DNA of 64,000 nt from Azorhizobium doebereinerae UFLA1-100 (GTDB lineage Bacteria; Pseudomonadota; Alphaproteobacteria; Rhizobiales; Xanthobacteraceae), in contig NZ_KI421496.1 in NCBI RefSeq assembly GCF_000473085.1, positions 1 through 64,000 on the forward strand. The letters are read 5' to 3'. Shown in pieces: positions 7,400-19,543 of this stretch; within the stretch, counting starts at the first letter, position 1, and each line of letters begins with the position of its first letter. The notes under the pieces were generated by a model that had not been told where the DNA came from, did not search any database, and saw only the letters and a program-made list of their open reading frames with translations. The position numbers were made by a program, and so were the translations under genes.

Positions 7400-10300
7400 A
7401 CGACACCAAGACCCCCGGCGACAAGACGCTCCACCCCGCCCCCGGCAAGACGCTGACTCTCAAGCGCCCGGTGGAGCAGGGCACGGTTCGCCAAAGCTTC
7501 AGCCATGGCCGCTCGAAGGCGGTCGTGGTGGAGAAGGTGAAGCGGCGCGTCATCGCTCCGGGCGAGGCCGGCGCCACCGGCGCGGCTCCCAGTGCTCCGG
7601 CAGCGGCCGCCCCGCGCCCGGCGGCGCCGCCGGCTGCCGCCCCCGCGCCGCGTCCCGCCGCCCCCGCCACGCCTCCGGCTCCGCCGGCTGCTCCGGTCGA
7701 GGCCAAGGAGCCGGCACCCGCCGCGCCCGTGGCTCCCGCCGTCGAGGCGCCCGCCCCGGCCCCTGCCCCCGCTCCGGTCGAAGCCAAGGCGCCCGCGCCC
7801 GCGGCTCCCGAAGCGCCGGCCCCGGCTGCTCCGGAACCTGCGGCCCCGGCCGTCGCCGTCGCCGCCGCGCCGGCGGCTCCGGTTGCGCCGAGCGCGCCCG
7901 CCGCTCCCCCGCCCGCCGCCGCGCGGGCTCCGGAGCCGCGTCCCGCCGCGCCCGCGCCGCGTCCGGCCTCCACCGTTCCCGGCGCCTCGTCGTCGGGCTC
8001 GTCCAGCTCGCGCTCGTCCGGCGCGGCCCAGCGTCCCGGCGCGCCGCAGCGCTCCGGCGCTTCCGGTGCGCCCAGCCGTCCCGGTGCGCCCGGTACCGGC
8101 GGCCAGCGTCCCGGCAGTGCCGGCGGCGAGCGTGACCGCGACCGCCGTCCCGGCGCCGGTGGCCCGGCCCGTCCCGGTGCCAACCGTCCCGGCGGCTCGG
8201 GCGTGGTGCTGCGCACCCTGACGGACGAGGAGCGCAATGCCCGCGCCAGCGCGCTGGCCGATGCCCGCGTGCGTGAAGTCGAAGAGCGTCGCATGGCCGA
8301 AGAGCGCCGTGTGGCCGAGGAGGAGGCGCGTCGCCGCGCCGAGCGCGATCGGGCCGAACGGGCCGAGCGCGAGGCCGCCGAGGCGCGCAAGCGCGAGGAA
8401 GAAAGCCGCCGCGCCCACGAGGACGAGAGCAAGCGCCGGGCCGAGCAGGAGGCGCGCAAGCGCTTCGGCGAGGATTCCAGCCGTCCCTCGGGCAGCGCGT
8501 CGCCGTCCTCCACCACCGCTCGCCCGCTCACCCCGCGTCCCGCCGGAACTCCCGGCGCGCCGGCCACCGGCGCGACCGAGGATGACGACCGCCGTCCCGC
8601 TCGCCGCGGCGTGACGCCGCCCCGCCCCGTGGCGCCGGTCAAGCTGCCCAAGGGCCCGGGTGCCGAGAAGCACCGCGGCCGCCTGACGCTGGTCACCGCG
8701 CAGTCGGGCGAGGAGGAGCGCCAGCGCTCGGTCGCCTCGTTCCGCCGCCGCACCCAGCGTATGACCGGGCACCGCGCCCAGGAGAGCAAGGAAAAGATCA
8801 CCCGCGAGGTGATCCTGCCCGAGACCATCACGATCCAGGAACTGGCGAACCGCATGTCGGAACGCGCCGTGGACGTGATCCGGATGCTGATGAAGCAAGG
8901 CCAGATGCTGAAGATCACCGACGTGATCGACGCCGACACCGCCGAGCTCATCGCCGCCGATCTCGGACACACCGTGCGCCGCGTGTCGGAATCGGACGTG
9001 GAAGAAGGCCTGTTCGACAAGGCGGACGAGCCCGATCAGCTGCTGCCGCGTCCGGCCGTCGTGACCATCATGGGCCATGTCGACCACGGCAAGACCTCGC
9101 TGCTCGATGCCCTGCGCAAGACCACCGTGGTCTCGGGCGAGGCCGGCGGCATCACCCAGCACATCGGTGCCTACCAGGTGACGGCGCCCTCCGGCAGCAA
9201 GATCACCTTCATCGACACCCCCGGCCACGCGGCGTTCACCGCCATGCGTGCCCGTGGCGCCAAGGTGACGGACATCGTGGTGCTGGTGGTGGCGGCGGAC
9301 GACGGCGTGATGCCGCAGACCGCCGAGGCCATCAACCATGCCCGCGCGGCGGGCGTGCCGATCATCGTGGCGATCAACAAGATCGACAAGCCCGACGCCA
9401 AGCCCGAGCGCGTGCGCTCCGAGCTGCTCCAGTACGAAGTCCAGGTGGAAAGCCTGGGCGGCGAGACGCTGGAAGTGGAGGTCTCCGCCACCAAGCAGAT
9501 CAACCTCGACAAGCTGCTCGAGCTGATCGCGCTCCAGTCGGAACTGCTCGACCTCAGGGCCAATCCGGACCGTCCGGCCGAAGGCACCGTGGTGGAAGCC
9601 AAGCTCGATCGCGGTCGCGGTCCGGTGGCGACCGTCCTGGTCCAGCGCGGCACCCTGAAGGTGGGTGACGTGGTGGTGGCCGGCGGCGAGTTCGGCCGCG
9701 TTCGCGCCCTGATCACCGATATCGGCACCAACACCGGCGAGGCGGGTCCCTCGCAGCCGGTGGAAGTGCTCGGCTTCGGCGGCACGCCGGAGGCGGGCGA
9801 CCGTCTCGCGGTGGTCGAGAGCGAAGCCCGTGCCCGCGAGATCACCGAGTATCGCCAGCGCCAGAAGCGCGAGAAGGCGGCGGCCCGTTCCGCTGTCCAG
9901 CGCGGCTCTCTGGAGCAGATGATGAGCCAGGTGCGGTCCACGGGCCGCAAGGAATTCCCGCTCATCATCAAGGGCGACGTGTCGGGTTCGGTGGAAGCGA
10001 TCATCGGCGCGCTGGAGAAGGTCGGCAACGACGAGGTCCAGGCCCGGATCATCCATTCCGGTGCCGGCGGCATCAACGAGAGCGACGTCACGCTGGCGGA
10101 AACTTCCGGTGCCGTGATCATCGCCTTCAACGTCCGGCCCAACAAGGAAGCCCGCGACGCGGCCGACCAGGCGGGCGTGGAAATCCGCCAGTACAACATC
10201 ATCTACGACCTGGTGGATGACGTGAAGAAGGCCATGAGCGGCCTGCTCGCGCCCATCACCCGGGAAACCATGCTGGGCAATGCGCTCATCCTGGAGATCT

Positions 10301-10560
10301 TCGCGGTGTCGAAGGTCGGCAAGGTGGCGGGTTGCCGGGTCACCGACGGAACCGTGGAGCGGGGCCAGCATGTGCGCCTGATCCGCGACAACGTGGTGAT
10401 CCACGAAGGCAAGCTGGCCACCCTCAACCGCTTCAAGGATGCGGTGAAGGACGTGGTCGCGGGCCAGGAATGCGGCATGTCGTTCGAGAACTACCAGGAC
10501 ATGCGCGCCGGCGACGTCATCGAGTGCTATCGCGTCGAGATCGTCCAGCGGTCGCTGTGA
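7396..10560 (+). CDS. infB: Translation initiation factor IF-2
   Basis: IF-2 is the GTPase that brings initiator tRNA to the 30S subunit. The product is 1054 residues. ATG 7396 overlaps the upstream TGA as ATGA. Residues 1-60 hold the IF2-associated segment ([24 protein letters not shown] begins there), followed by about 200 residues rich in Ala and Pro, then a charged helical region ([15 protein letters not shown]-like). The IF2_N domain precedes the G domain, which has G1 GHVDHGKT at 560-567, G3 DTPGH at 607-611 and G4 NKID at 661-664. Domains II, III and IV follow ([20 protein letters not shown] and the C2 domain near [15 protein letters not shown]). The Ala/Pro tract is unusually long and makes the GC skew of 7.56-8.2 kb extreme. 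Confidence 0.98.
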   Translation: MNDTKTPGDKTLHPAPGKTLTLKRPVEQGTVRQSFSHGRSKAVVVEKVKRRVIAPGEAGATGAAPSAPAAAAPRPAAPPAAAPAPRPAAPATPPAPPAAPVEAKEPAPAAPVAPAVEAPAPAPAPAPVEAKAPAPAAPEAPAPAAPEPAAPAVAVAAAPAAPVAPSAPAAPPPAAARAPEPRPAAPAPRPASTVPGASSSGSSSSRSSGAAQRPGAPQRSGASGAPSRPGAPGTGGQRPGSAGGERDRDRRPGAGGPARPGANRPGGSGVVLRTLTDEERNARASALADARVREVEERRMAEERRVAEEEARRRAERDRAERAEREAAEARKREEESRRAHEDESKRRAEQEARKRFGEDSSRPSGSASPSSTTARPLTPRPAGTPGAPATGATEDDDRRPARRGVTPPRPVAPVKLPKGPGAEKHRGRLTLVTAQSGEEERQRSVASFRRRTQRMTGHRAQESKEKITREVILPETITIQELANRMSERAVDVIRMLMKQGQMLKITDVIDADTAELIAADLGHTVRRVSESDVEEGLFDKADEPDQLLPRPAVVTIMGHVDHGKTSLLDALRKTTVVSGEAGGITQHIGAYQVTAPSGSKITFIDTPGHAAFTAMRARGAKVTDIVVLVVAADDGVMPQTAEAINHARAAGVPIIVAINKIDKPDAKPERVRSELLQYEVQVESLGGETLEVEVSATKQINLDKLLELIALQSELLDLRANPDRPAEGTVVEAKLDRGRGPVATVLVQRGTLKVGDVVVAGGEFGRVRALITDIGTNTGEAGPSQPVEVLGFGGTPEAGDRLAVVESEARAREITEYRQRQKREKAAARSAVQRGSLEQMMSQVRSTGRKEFPLIIKGDVSGSVEAIIGALEKVGNDEVQARIIHSGAGGINESDVTLAETSGAVIIAFNVRPNKEARDAADQAGVEIRQYNIIYDLVDDVKKAMSGLLAPITRETMLGNALILEIFAVSKVGKVAGCRVTDGTVERGQHVRLIRDNVVIHEGKLATLNRFKDAVKDVVAGQECGMSFENYQDMRAGDVIECYRVEIVQRSL

Positions 10561-10578
10561 CCGAACAGGCCGGAGGTT

Positions 10579-10607
10579 GCGGCGGCCGGGTTCATCCCGG
10601 CCGCCGC
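10579..10607 (+). terminator. Strong hairpin after infB
   Basis: A perfect 12-bp GC stem, GCGGCGGCCGGG (10579-10590) with CCCGGCCGCCGC (10596-10607) and loop TTCAT, lies 18 bases after the infB stop. It lacks a clear T run (CGTTCCGG follows), so it may be a partial terminator or an mRNA processing/stability element separating infB from rbfA. Confidence 0.5.
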
Positions 10608-10773
10608 CGTTCCGGCCGCTGACCTTGCCCGGCCCGCGGCCCGGCCCTCCATGTGAGGCCGGGCGTGGCGCCGGCGGGTCTGTTTTCACCCGGAGCGCGG
10701 CGGTCCAAGTCCGCCCCGCTTCGCGTTGCCGTTGGCCCGTGCCGGCAGTGCCGGGCCGCAGAAGGTTGGACCC

Positions 10774-11214
10774 ATGAAGACTCAAGACCGTTCGGGCTCC
10801 GGCCCGAGCCAGCGCATGCTGCGCGTGGGCGAACTGGTGCGCCATGCCCTCGCCGACGTGCTCCAGCGCGGCGACCATATGGACCCGGCGCTGTCCGGCG
10901 TGCTGATCACCGTGCCCGAGGTGCGCATGTCGCCGGACCTCAAGATCGCCACCTGCTACGTGATGCCGCTCGGCGGCAAGGACATCACCCCGGTGCTCAA
11001 GGCGCTGGCGGCGAACCAGAAGCAGCTGCGCACCGAGGTCGGCCGGCGGGTGGAGCTGAAGTCCGTGCCGTCGCTGCGCTTCCTGAAAGACACCTCGTTC
11101 GACGAGGGCGCGCGCATCGACGCGCTGCTGCGCCGCCCGGATGTGGCCCGCGACCTTGCCGAACCTTCCGACACCGATGCCGAGACCGGCGCCTCCCACA
11201 AGGACGAAGACTGA
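10774..11214 (+). CDS. rbfA: Ribosome-binding factor A
   Basis: RbfA acts in late 30S maturation and 16S rRNA 5'-end processing. The 146-residue product has the single KH-like fold of the family: [20 protein letters not shown] at the N terminus, [22 protein letters not shown], and the final [19 protein letters not shown], which are strongly conserved. ATG 10774 is chosen over an in-frame upstream start at 10726 because homologous sequence begins at about [11 protein letters not shown] and no family member has the extra leader. The charged C-terminal tail ([16 protein letters not shown]) is longer than average. The stop overlaps the truB start as TGATG. Confidence 0.96.
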   Translation: MKTQDRSGSGPSQRMLRVGELVRHALADVLQRGDHMDPALSGVLITVPEVRMSPDLKIATCYVMPLGGKDITPVLKALAANQKQLRTEVGRRVELKSVPSLRFLKDTSFDEGARIDALLRRPDVARDLAEPSDTDAETGASHKDED

Positions 11215-12329
11215 TGAATGCGCCTTTTCCCCGCCCGGAGGATGTGATGGCGGACCTGACCGCCCGCGCGCCCCGTGGCCGTGATCCGCGCCCGCAGCGC
11301 GATCAGGCGCCCCGCGCCCCCAAGCGCGACATCGACGGCTGGGTGCTGCTGGACAAGCCGAGCGGCATGACCTCCACCCAGGCGGTGGCCGTGGTCAAGC
11401 GCCTGTTCGCCGCCAAGAAGGCCGGCCACGCCGGCACGCTGGACCCGCTCGCCTCCGGCTGCCTGCCCATCGCGCTGGGCGAGGCCACCAAGACCGTCCC
11501 CTACATCATGGACGGGCGGAAGACCTATCGCTTCGCGGTCACCTTCGGCATCGAGACCGATACGGACGACAGCGAGGGCAAGGCGGTGGCGCAGAGCGAG
11601 CATCGCCCCTCGGACGAGGAGATCCGCGCCGCGCTGGAGGGTTTCCACGGCCAGATCATGCAGGTCCCGCCGGCCTATTCGGCGCTGAAGATCGCCGGCG
11701 AGCGCGCCTATGACCTCGCCCGCGAGGGCGCGGAGGTGGTGCTGGAGCCGCGCCCCGTCACCATCCACCGCATCGAGCTGGTGGAGCGGCCGGACGCCGA
11801 CCATGCGGTGCTGGAAGCGGAGTGCGGCAAGGGCACCTATGTGCGCGCCATTGCCCGCGACCTCGGCCGGCTGCTCGGCACGCGCGGCCATGTCTCCATG
11901 CTGCGCCGGGCCTGCGTCGGGCCGTTCCTGGAAGAGGATCTGGTGCCGCTGGACGAGCTCAAGGCGCGCGCCGAGTCCGGCGACGCGGACCTGTTCGAGG
12001 CGCTCGACCCCGTGGGGGCGGCGCTGGAGGAGATCCCGCAGCTCTCGGTGACGCCCTCCGACGCGCACCGGCTGCGCTGCGGCCAGAGCGTCATCCTGCG
12101 CGGGCGCGACGCACCCATCCTCGACGGCCATGTGGCCATCCTGTGCCAGGAGTCGCTGATCGCCATCGGCGATGCCCAAGGGGGCGAGGTGCTGCCGCAC
12201 CGGGTGTTCAACTGGGCCAAGTCGCACCGGCCGCGCCCCGAGAACCGTGGCGCGGCGCCTCGTGGGCCGCAGGTCCGCGAAGCCGCCCCCCGGCCGGTGG
12301 CGGATGTCGCGCCGGACGACGAGGACTGA
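11214..12329 (+). CDS. truB: tRNA pseudouridine(55) synthase TruB
   Basis: TruB isomerises U55 in the T-loop of tRNAs. ATG 11214 overlaps the rbfA stop. The 371-residue protein begins with about 38 basic, Pro-rich residues not found in short homologues, then GWVLLDKPSGMTSTQAV and the catalytic motif HAGTLDPLASGCLPIALGEATK with the nucleophile Asp at residue 77. Further family marks are YRFAVTFGIETDTDD, QVPPAYSALKIAGERAYDLAR and GTYVRAIARDLGRLLG. The C terminus has a long Pro/Arg-rich extension after the expected end near RVFNWAK. It is the last gene of the rimP-truB series before a terminator. Confidence 0.97.
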   Translation: MNAPFPRPEDVMADLTARAPRGRDPRPQRDQAPRAPKRDIDGWVLLDKPSGMTSTQAVAVVKRLFAAKKAGHAGTLDPLASGCLPIALGEATKTVPYIMDGRKTYRFAVTFGIETDTDDSEGKAVAQSEHRPSDEEIRAALEGFHGQIMQVPPAYSALKIAGERAYDLAREGAEVVLEPRPVTIHRIELVERPDADHAVLEAECGKGTYVRAIARDLGRLLGTRGHVSMLRRACVGPFLEEDLVPLDELKARAESGDADLFEALDPVGAALEEIPQLSVTPSDAHRLRCGQSVILRGRDAPILDGHVAILCQESLIAIGDAQGGEVLPHRVFNWAKSHRPRPENRGAAPRGPQVREAAPRPVADVAPDDED

Positions 12330-12349
12330 GACACGGCTGACGCTGGCGT

Positions 12350-12384
12350 GAGGCATGCCATATCCGGCATGCCTCTTGCTTCCC
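12350..12384 (+). terminator. Rho-independent terminator after truB
   Basis: A perfect 10-bp stem GAGGCATGCC (12350-12359) with GGCATGCCTC (12366-12375), loop ATATCC, is followed by TTGCTTCC. It ends the rimP-nusA-infB-truB transcript 20 bases after the truB stop. Confidence 0.75.
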
Positions 12385-12427
12385 TAACGGCGGGGGAGTC
12401 CCGTTCGTTGAGGAAGGAAGCCGTCGC

Positions 12428-14026
12428 ATGACGCGCCGTCTGTTTCGTGTTGCCGCAGTTCTTTTGGGCGTCGCGCTCGCCGGCGCCACCGCCAAAGCCG
12501 AGAGCGTGGTGCGCTACGGCATTTCCATGGCTGACATTCCTTTGACCACGGGGCAGCCAGATCGCGGCGCCGGTGCCTATCAATTCACCGGCTACACGCT
12601 CTACGACCCGCTGGTGGCCTGGGAGATGAATGTGGCGGATAAGCCCGGCAAGCTGGTGCCGGGCCTCGCCACCGAGTGGAAGGCGGACCCCGCCGACCCG
12701 AAGAAATGGACCTTCAGCCTGCGCAAGGGCGTGAAGTTCCATGACGGCTCCGACTTCACCGCCGATGCGGTGGTGTGGAACCTGGACAAGGTGCTCAACG
12801 ACAAGTCGCCCCAGTTCGACCAGCGCCAGGCGGCGCAGGTGAAGACCCGCCTGCCCTCGGTGGCGAGCTGGAAGAAGGTGGACGACTACACCGTCGAGAT
12901 CACCACCAAGGATGTGGACAGCTTCTTCCCCTACCAGCTTCTCTGGTTCCTGGTCTCCAGCCCGGCCCAGTATGAGAAGGTGGGCAAGGACTGGGACAAG
13001 TTCGCCGCCAATCCCTCCGGCACCGGGCCGTTCAAGCAGGACAAGCTGGTGCCCCGCGAGCGCCTGGAGCTGGTGCGCAACGAGGCCTATTGGGACAAGG
13101 CGCGCAGCGCCAAGGCCGACCGCCTCATCCTGATCCCCATGCCGGAAGCCCTCACCCGCACCAATGCGCTGCTGGCCGGCCAGGTGGACATCATCGAGAC
13201 CCCCGCACCGGATGCGGTGCCCCAGCTCAAGGCGGCGGGGATGAAGATCGTCACCAACGTCACCCCGCACGTGTGGAACTACGACCTGTCCAAGCTGCCC
13301 GGCTCGCCCTGGACCGATGTGCGTCTGCGCAAGGCGCTCAATCTCGCCATCGACCGCGACGGCATCGTGGCGCTGATGAATGGCCTCGCCAGCCCCGCCA
13401 AGGGGCAGGTGGACCCGCAGAGCCCGTGGTTCGGCAAGCCGAGCTTCGACATCAAGTATGATCCTGAGGCGGCTAAGAAGCTGGTGAAGGAGGCCGGCTA
13501 TTCGGTGGAGAAGCCGCTGAAGACCACCTTCATCATCGCCCAGGGCGGCACCGGCCAGATGCTGTCGCTGCCGATGAACGAATATATCCAGCAGAACCTG
13601 AAGGAGGTCGGCATCGACGTGGAGTTCAAGGTGGTGGAGCTGGAGACGCTCTACACCCATTGGCGCAAGGGGGCGAAGGATCCGATCAACGCCGGGATTA
13701 CCGCCAACAACATCGCCTATGTGACCTCGGATCCGCTCTATGCGCTGATCCGCTTCTTCGACTCGAGGCAGGTGGCGCCGGTGGGCGTGAACTGGGGCTC
13801 CTACAACAACCCCCAGGTGGACGCCCTGATCGACGAGGCGAAGCGGACCTTCGATCCGAAGAAGCAGGACGAGCTGATGGCCCAGGTCCACGCTTTGGTG
13901 GTGGACGATGCGGCGCTGGTCTGGGTGGTGCATGACACCAACCCGCACGCGCTGAACCCGAAGGTGAAGAGCTTCGTGCAGGCGCAGCACTGGTTCCAGG
14001 ACCTGACCACCATCGGCCTCCAGTGA
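12428..14026 (+). CDS. ABC transporter substrate-binding protein, family 5 (oligopeptide/nickel type)
   Basis: A 532-residue secreted periplasmic binding protein. Residues 1-24 are a typical signal peptide (RRLF, hydrophobic VAAVLLGVALAGA, cleavage expected after AKA). The mature part has family-5 features: SVVRYGISMADIPLT, then YTLYDPLVAWE, LVPGLATEWKADPADPKKWTFSLRKGVKFHDGS and a domain II with VRLRKALNLAIDRD. The ligand (peptide, opine or metal chelate) cannot be told. No permease or ATPase gene is next to it, so it must work with a transporter encoded elsewhere. It sits between truB and rpsO, genes normally adjacent in related genomes, so it looks like an insertion into a conserved block. 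It has its own upstream spacer and a hairpin downstream. Confidence 0.93.
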   Translation: MTRRLFRVAAVLLGVALAGATAKAESVVRYGISMADIPLTTGQPDRGAGAYQFTGYTLYDPLVAWEMNVADKPGKLVPGLATEWKADPADPKKWTFSLRKGVKFHDGSDFTADAVVWNLDKVLNDKSPQFDQRQAAQVKTRLPSVASWKKVDDYTVEITTKDVDSFFPYQLLWFLVSSPAQYEKVGKDWDKFAANPSGTGPFKQDKLVPRERLELVRNEAYWDKARSAKADRLILIPMPEALTRTNALLAGQVDIIETPAPDAVPQLKAAGMKIVTNVTPHVWNYDLSKLPGSPWTDVRLRKALNLAIDRDGIVALMNGLASPAKGQVDPQSPWFGKPSFDIKYDPEAAKKLVKEAGYSVEKPLKTTFIIAQGGTGQMLSLPMNEYIQQNLKEVGIDVEFKVVELETLYTHWRKGAKDPINAGITANNIAYVTSDPLYALIRFFDSRQVAPVGVNWGSYNNPQVDALIDEAKRTFDPKKQDELMAQVHALVVDDAALVWVVHDTNPHALNPKVKSFVQAQHWFQDLTTIGLQ

Positions 14027-14033
14027 CGTTCAG

Positions 14034-14064
14034 GGGCGGCGCCGCGCGCGCCGCCCGCTCGCCT
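14034..14064 (+). terminator. Hairpin after the family-5 binding protein gene
   Basis: GGGCGGCG (14034-14041) pairs with CGCCGCCC (14049-14056) around a 7-base loop and is followed by GCTCGCCTTT. It begins 8 bases after the TGA stop. The poor T run makes it a probable rather than certain terminator. Confidence 0.5.
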
Positions 14065-14192
14065 TTGGCGCGCAAGGGTCGGCCGCTGCACGCCAGGGCA
14101 GGCCAAGGGGCGCGTTCTGGCGGCGGGGATGGCGCTGAATCAATGGCTTAGGCCCATATCCAACTAGCACTGGTGGTGGGCGCGGATTTCTG

Positions 14193-14198
14193 TATAGT
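14193..14198 (+). promoter_or_regulatory. Candidate -10 box for rpsO
   Basis: TATAGT, preceded directly by TG and followed by GCGCGCC, lies 145 bases before the rpsO ATG. No good -35 hexamer is visible at the right distance, so support is limited to the -10 match and position. Confidence 0.3.
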
Positions 14199-14343
14199 GC
14201 GCGCCGTGGGCGCAAGCCCGCACCGTTTCCGTTCGACTTCGACCGCGCTGGACGACATCCCGGCCCGGCCGCCGAACGGTCTGGCGACCTTTCCGCCTCA
14301 TGGCTCCGGTCGCCGCTTTCAACACCAGAAAAAGGACGTCCCG

Positions 14344-14613
14344 ATGTCGATCACGGCCGAGCGCAAGCAGGCGCTCATCACGGAATATGGTGCCAAGTCC
14401 GGCGACACCGGCTCGCCGGAAGTGCAGGTTGCGATCCTCTCCGAGCGCATCTCCAACCTGACCGAGCACTTCAAGTCCCACAACAAGGACAACCACTCCC
14501 GGCGCGGGCTGCTCAAGCTCGTGTCGCAGCGCCGCAGCCTCCTCGACTATCTGAAGAAGAAGGACGAGGGCCGCTACAAGTCGCTGATCGGCCGTCTCGG
14601 CCTGCGTCGCTGA
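14344..14613 (+). CDS. rpsO: 30S ribosomal protein S15
   Basis: The 89-residue product has the exact family length and marks: [12 protein letters not shown] at the start, [36 protein letters not shown], and [21 protein letters not shown] at the end. S15 binds the 16S central domain and starts platform assembly. ATG 14344 is preceded by AGGACG. It precedes pnp as in most bacteria; S15 and PNPase transcripts are commonly controlled by autoregulation at their leaders. Confidence 0.98.
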   Translation: MSITAERKQALITEYGAKSGDTGSPEVQVAILSERISNLTEHFKSHNKDNHSRRGLLKLVSQRRSLLDYLKKKDEGRYKSLIGRLGLRR

Positions 14614-15003
14614 CGCCGGCTGCCCGGCGCGCGCCGTGGGCGAAGGCCCCGGCGCATGCGGGCGACGGAGTGGATATGGAAGCGCGCCGCCGGGGCCGTT
14701 CGGCCGCCGCGGCGCGATCTGCGTGGATGGCCGGGCTGTTCGGCCCGCCCTCCGCGACCTGACCACAACGCGCGGTTTCGAGCCGTCGCGCGCGGAACCC
14801 GCCGGATGGCGCTTCCGCTGAAACCTTCCGACGCGGTGGGCACAGGGCTCGCCGCGCACCCGCGAAGTCCAAGGAAAGTCATGGCAGGATCGCCGGACGC
14901 AACCGTCGCAGCCGCCCCCGTTCCGGGGAGCGTCGGCGCGCGGTGCGTCCGGCCGTCTTGCTCATGGCTCTCTTAGCTTCGCCTGAGCAGAAAGAGATTT
15001 CCC
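14614..15003 (+). other. rpsO-pnp spacer (390 bases)
   Basis: No gene is supported here. The spacer is GC-rich and holds a long imperfect stem-loop at 14684-14715 and the pnp ribosome binding region (AGAAAGAG at 14990-14997). In other bacteria this interval carries the pnp leader hairpin cut by RNase III for autoregulation; a similar role is plausible but not shown. Confidence 0.5.
14684..14715 (+). promoter_or_regulatory. Stem-loop in the pnp 5' region
   Basis: GCGCCGC (14684-14690) pairs perfectly with GCGGCGC (14709-14715); the inner GGGGCC-GTTC-GGCC part pairs with two mismatches. It has no T run, lies about 290 bases before pnp, and is a candidate RNA-processing site. Confidence 0.35.
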
Positions 15004-17157
<2,154 letters not shown>

Positions 17158-17192
17158 GGGTACCCGGCCCTTCGGGTCCGTATCGAGATGTG

Positions 17193-17220
17193 AAAGGGCG
17201 GCCTCCGGGCCGCCCTTTTT
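17193..17220. terminator. Bidirectional terminator between pnp and the chemoreceptor gene
   Basis: AAAGGGCGGCC (17193-17203) pairs perfectly with GGCCGCCCTTT (17208-17218) around TCCG, followed by TT and then GTTT. The matching A run on the other strand lets it also serve the convergent minus-strand chemoreceptor gene that stops at 17255. Confidence 0.85.
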
Positions 17221-17254
17221 GTTTGCGCCCCGCTCCTGGGCGAAGCTGGAGGCG

Positions 17255-19288
17255 TCAAGCGGCGCGCACGCTCAGGAGGAAGGTCTGCACCTCCACGCGC
17301 AGGGCCTCCGCCTGCTGCGACAGCTCGGTGGCCGAGGTGAGCACCTGGACCGCGGCGCTCGACGAGGCCTGGGCGGCGCGCTCCACGCCGGCGATGGTCA
17401 TCGTCACCTCGCTGGTGCCGGCGGCGGCCTGCTGGATGTTGCGGGCCACTTCCGCGGTGGTGGCGTTCTGCTCCTCCATGGCGGCGGCGATGGCGGTGGT
17501 GCCCTCGCTGATCTCGCCGATGGTTCCGGCGATGCCGGTGATGGCGCCGAGCACGTCCCCGGTCGAATCCTGGATGCCGGAGATGCGCGCGGAGATGTCG
17601 GCGGTCGCCTTGGCGGTCTGCCCCGCCAGGCTTTTCACTTCCTGCGCCACCACGGCGAAGCCGCGCCCGGCCTCGCCGGCGCGGGCGGATTCGATGGTGG
17701 CGTTCAGCGCCAGCAGGTTGGTCTGGTCGGCGATGGTGTCGATCAGCCCGACGATGGTGCCGATCTGGTTGGCGGAGCCGCGCAGCTCGGTCATGCGGCC
17801 GTTGGTCTGGTCCACCTCTGAGACGGCGCGATCGGCCACTTCCGACGAGCGCGACAGGCGGGCGCCGATCTCGCGCGCCGAGGCGGAGAGCTCCTCCATG
17901 GCGGCGGCCACGGTCTGCACGTTGGCGGTGGCCTGGTTGGCGGCGGCGGCCACGGCGATGGCCTGGATGGTGGTCTCCTCGGCGGTGGAGGTGAGCGTCG
18001 AGGCGGCGGTCTGCAATTCGGTGGCGGCGGAGGCCACCATGTCCACGACGGCGCCCACCGCCAGCTCGAAATGGTCGGCCAGCGCCCGCATCTCGCCCTT
18101 GCGGTGCTCGGCCGCCGCATGGTCCTCGGCCTCGCGCGCGTGGCGCAGGCGCTCGGCCTCGGCGAGGCCGTCGCGGAACACGGTGAGGGCCCGGGCCTGG
18201 TCGCCCAGCTCGTCATTGCGGGTGGCATAGGGGATGGGCGCGGAGAGGTCGCCGCCGGACACCTCGTCCATGGCGGCGCTCACCTTGGTGATCGGCCGGG
18301 CGATGCCGAACACCGCATAGAGGCCCGAGGCCACCGCCGCCAGGATGGCGAGGATGGTGAGGACGAGGATGCGGAAGAAGCCGTCCGTGAGCGCTTCCGC
18401 CGAGGCCGTGTCGAGCGCCCTGGACTGCGCCCCCGCCTTGGTCTCGGCGGCCTGGATCTGCGCGGTCACGAACTCGATGGCCGGCTGGTTGCGCTGGTCC
18501 AGGATGTCCCGCTTGCCCTGGGCCTGGGCGATGCCGTCGCGCACGGCGGCGCTATAGTCATTCAAGGCGGCGTTGATGGCCTTGACCTCGTCATCGACCG
18601 CCGGTGTCCCGCGGCCGATGTCCGCGATGATGGCGAGGGCCTGCCGCGCGGCCTTTTCCTCCTCGTTGACGGCCTCGATCTCGGCGGCGTCGGCCGTGGC
18701 GGTGTAGCGCCATGCGGCCCGGTCGATCTTCTGCAAGCTGCGATCGAACTGCGCCAGCGTGGCCGCCGCTGCCTCGCCCTTGGCCTCGCCGAGATCGCTC
18801 AGCGCGGCCTTCAGCGTGTCCTGGGCGCTCTCCAGACGCGCGGCGATGTCGGTGCGGGCGCCGTAGGTGGCGAGTTCCGCCCGTTCCGCCACCGCGAGGT
18901 CGGCGATGCCGGTGGCGATTTCCCCGAGGCGGGATTTGATGCGCTGGTAGAAGTCCCGGTCCTCGGGCGTCATGGCAAGCGCGGTTGCCTGGTCGAGCTG
19001 CCCGTTGGCGGCGGCGATGGCGAGGGACATCTTGCCGAGGATGACATCCACTTCCCAGCCGGCCGACGCCAGGCGGATGTCGTTGGTATGGAGCTGGATC
19101 TGTCCCAGCAGCGCGCCGGCGCGCTGGGTGTGGCCGAGAATGCTCCTTTGCGTGTCCGCGGCGTGGTCCGCCTCGGCGATCTGGGCCGAGGCCGAATGGC
19201 GGCTCACGAGAATCCCGAAAGCCAGAGCGACGACTATGCTTGAGGCCAAACCGAGTTTTGCACCAATCCCCACCTTGAACTTGGCCAT
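17255..19288 (-). CDS. Methyl-accepting chemotaxis protein, tandem copy A
   Basis: A 677-residue membrane chemoreceptor. After a short cytoplasmic N terminus ([13 protein letters not shown]) come TM1 (about 12-30), an all-helical periplasmic sensor of about 270 residues, TM2 (about 304-330), HAMP ([20 protein letters not shown] onwards) and the signalling domain from about 400. The kinase-binding tip is clear ([20 protein letters not shown], then [15 protein letters not shown]). There is no CheR-binding pentapeptide; the C terminus is SVRAA. The start is the ATG aligned with the MAxFxxGIGxKLG ends of the two neighbouring paralogues; an in-frame upstream start would add 20 residues. The sensor is long enough for a helical bimodular (HBM) domain; the ligand is unknown. 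Confidence 0.93.
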   Translation of the reverse strand: MAKFKVGIGAKLGLASSIVVALAFGILVSRHSASAQIAEADHAADTQRSILGHTQRAGALLGQIQLHTNDIRLASAGWEVDVILGKMSLAIAAANGQLDQATALAMTPEDRDFYQRIKSRLGEIATGIADLAVAERAELATYGARTDIAARLESAQDTLKAALSDLGEAKGEAAAATLAQFDRSLQKIDRAAWRYTATADAAEIEAVNEEEKAARQALAIIADIGRGTPAVDDEVKAINAALNDYSAAVRDGIAQAQGKRDILDQRNQPAIEFVTAQIQAAETKAGAQSRALDTASAEALTDGFFRILVLTILAILAAVASGLYAVFGIARPITKVSAAMDEVSGGDLSAPIPYATRNDELGDQARALTVFRDGLAEAERLRHAREAEDHAAAEHRKGEMRALADHFELAVGAVVDMVASAATELQTAASTLTSTAEETTIQAIAVAAAANQATANVQTVAAAMEELSASAREIGARLSRSSEVADRAVSEVDQTNGRMTELRGSANQIGTIVGLIDTIADQTNLLALNATIESARAGEAGRGFAVVAQEVKSLAGQTAKATADISARISGIQDSTGDVLGAITGIAGTIGEISEGTTAIAAAMEEQNATTAEVARNIQQAAAGTSEVTMTIAGVERAAQASSSAAVQVLTSATELSQQAEALRVEVQTFLLSVRAA

Positions 19289-19452
19289 TATCCACCCCGT
19301 TATAATATTTATATTTTTAGGCCGGGACAGACCCAGATCAGGGAGCACCCCGGATCTGTATTGTGCAATCCATCGTCATATTTCCGCAATATCCGCGCGC
19401 GGACGCGGGCGCCGCATCCGGCGAGACTGTCGCCCAGGTGTCGATTGAACGG

Positions 19453-19479
19453 AAAAGGGCGGCCTCTCGGCCGCCCCTT
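19453..19479 (-). terminator. Terminator of chemoreceptor copy B
   Basis: On the minus strand GGGGCGGCC (read from 19477 down) pairs with GGCCGCCC around GAGA and runs into TTTT (19456-19453). It lies about 65 bases after the stop codon of the gene ending at 19544. Confidence 0.65.
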
Positions 19480-19482
19480 GAA

Positions 19483-19529
19483 TCCGGTTCCCTGGATCCG
19501 ATTTCCTGGATCCGGCTCCCTGGATCCGG
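19483..19529 (+). repeat. 14-bp tandem repeat, about 3.4 copies
   Basis: Units TCCGGTTCCCTGGA (19483-19496), TCCGATTTCCTGGA (19497-19510) and TCCGGCTCCCTGGA (19511-19524) are followed by a partial unit TCCGG. They lie between the stop codon of chemoreceptor copy B and its terminator, in the 3' untranslated region. The overlapping GGATCC palindromes make each junction self-complementary. Confidence 0.85.
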
Positions 19530-19543
19530 CCCGTGCCGCCGGC

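Larger units (their letters stand above)
14027..14343 (+). other. Intergenic region upstream of rpsO
   Basis: The first 40 bases hold the hairpin that follows the binding-protein gene. The rest is GC-rich with no credible gene; at 14193-14198 lies TATAGT, a candidate -10 box for rpsO. Around 14160-14200 the base composition is locally less GC-rich, as expected for a promoter. No clear -35 box was found. Confidence 0.5.

Noticed and set aside
7159-11199. A 1346-codon open frame antisense to infB, rbfA and the end of ylxR
   Set aside because: Caused by strong GC bias at third positions of real genes on the other strand; low-complexity His/Gly/Arg-rich translation without any family motif.
19483-19529. 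CRISPR array
   Set aside because: The units are only 14 bases, directly adjacent, without spacers, and no cas gene is near.
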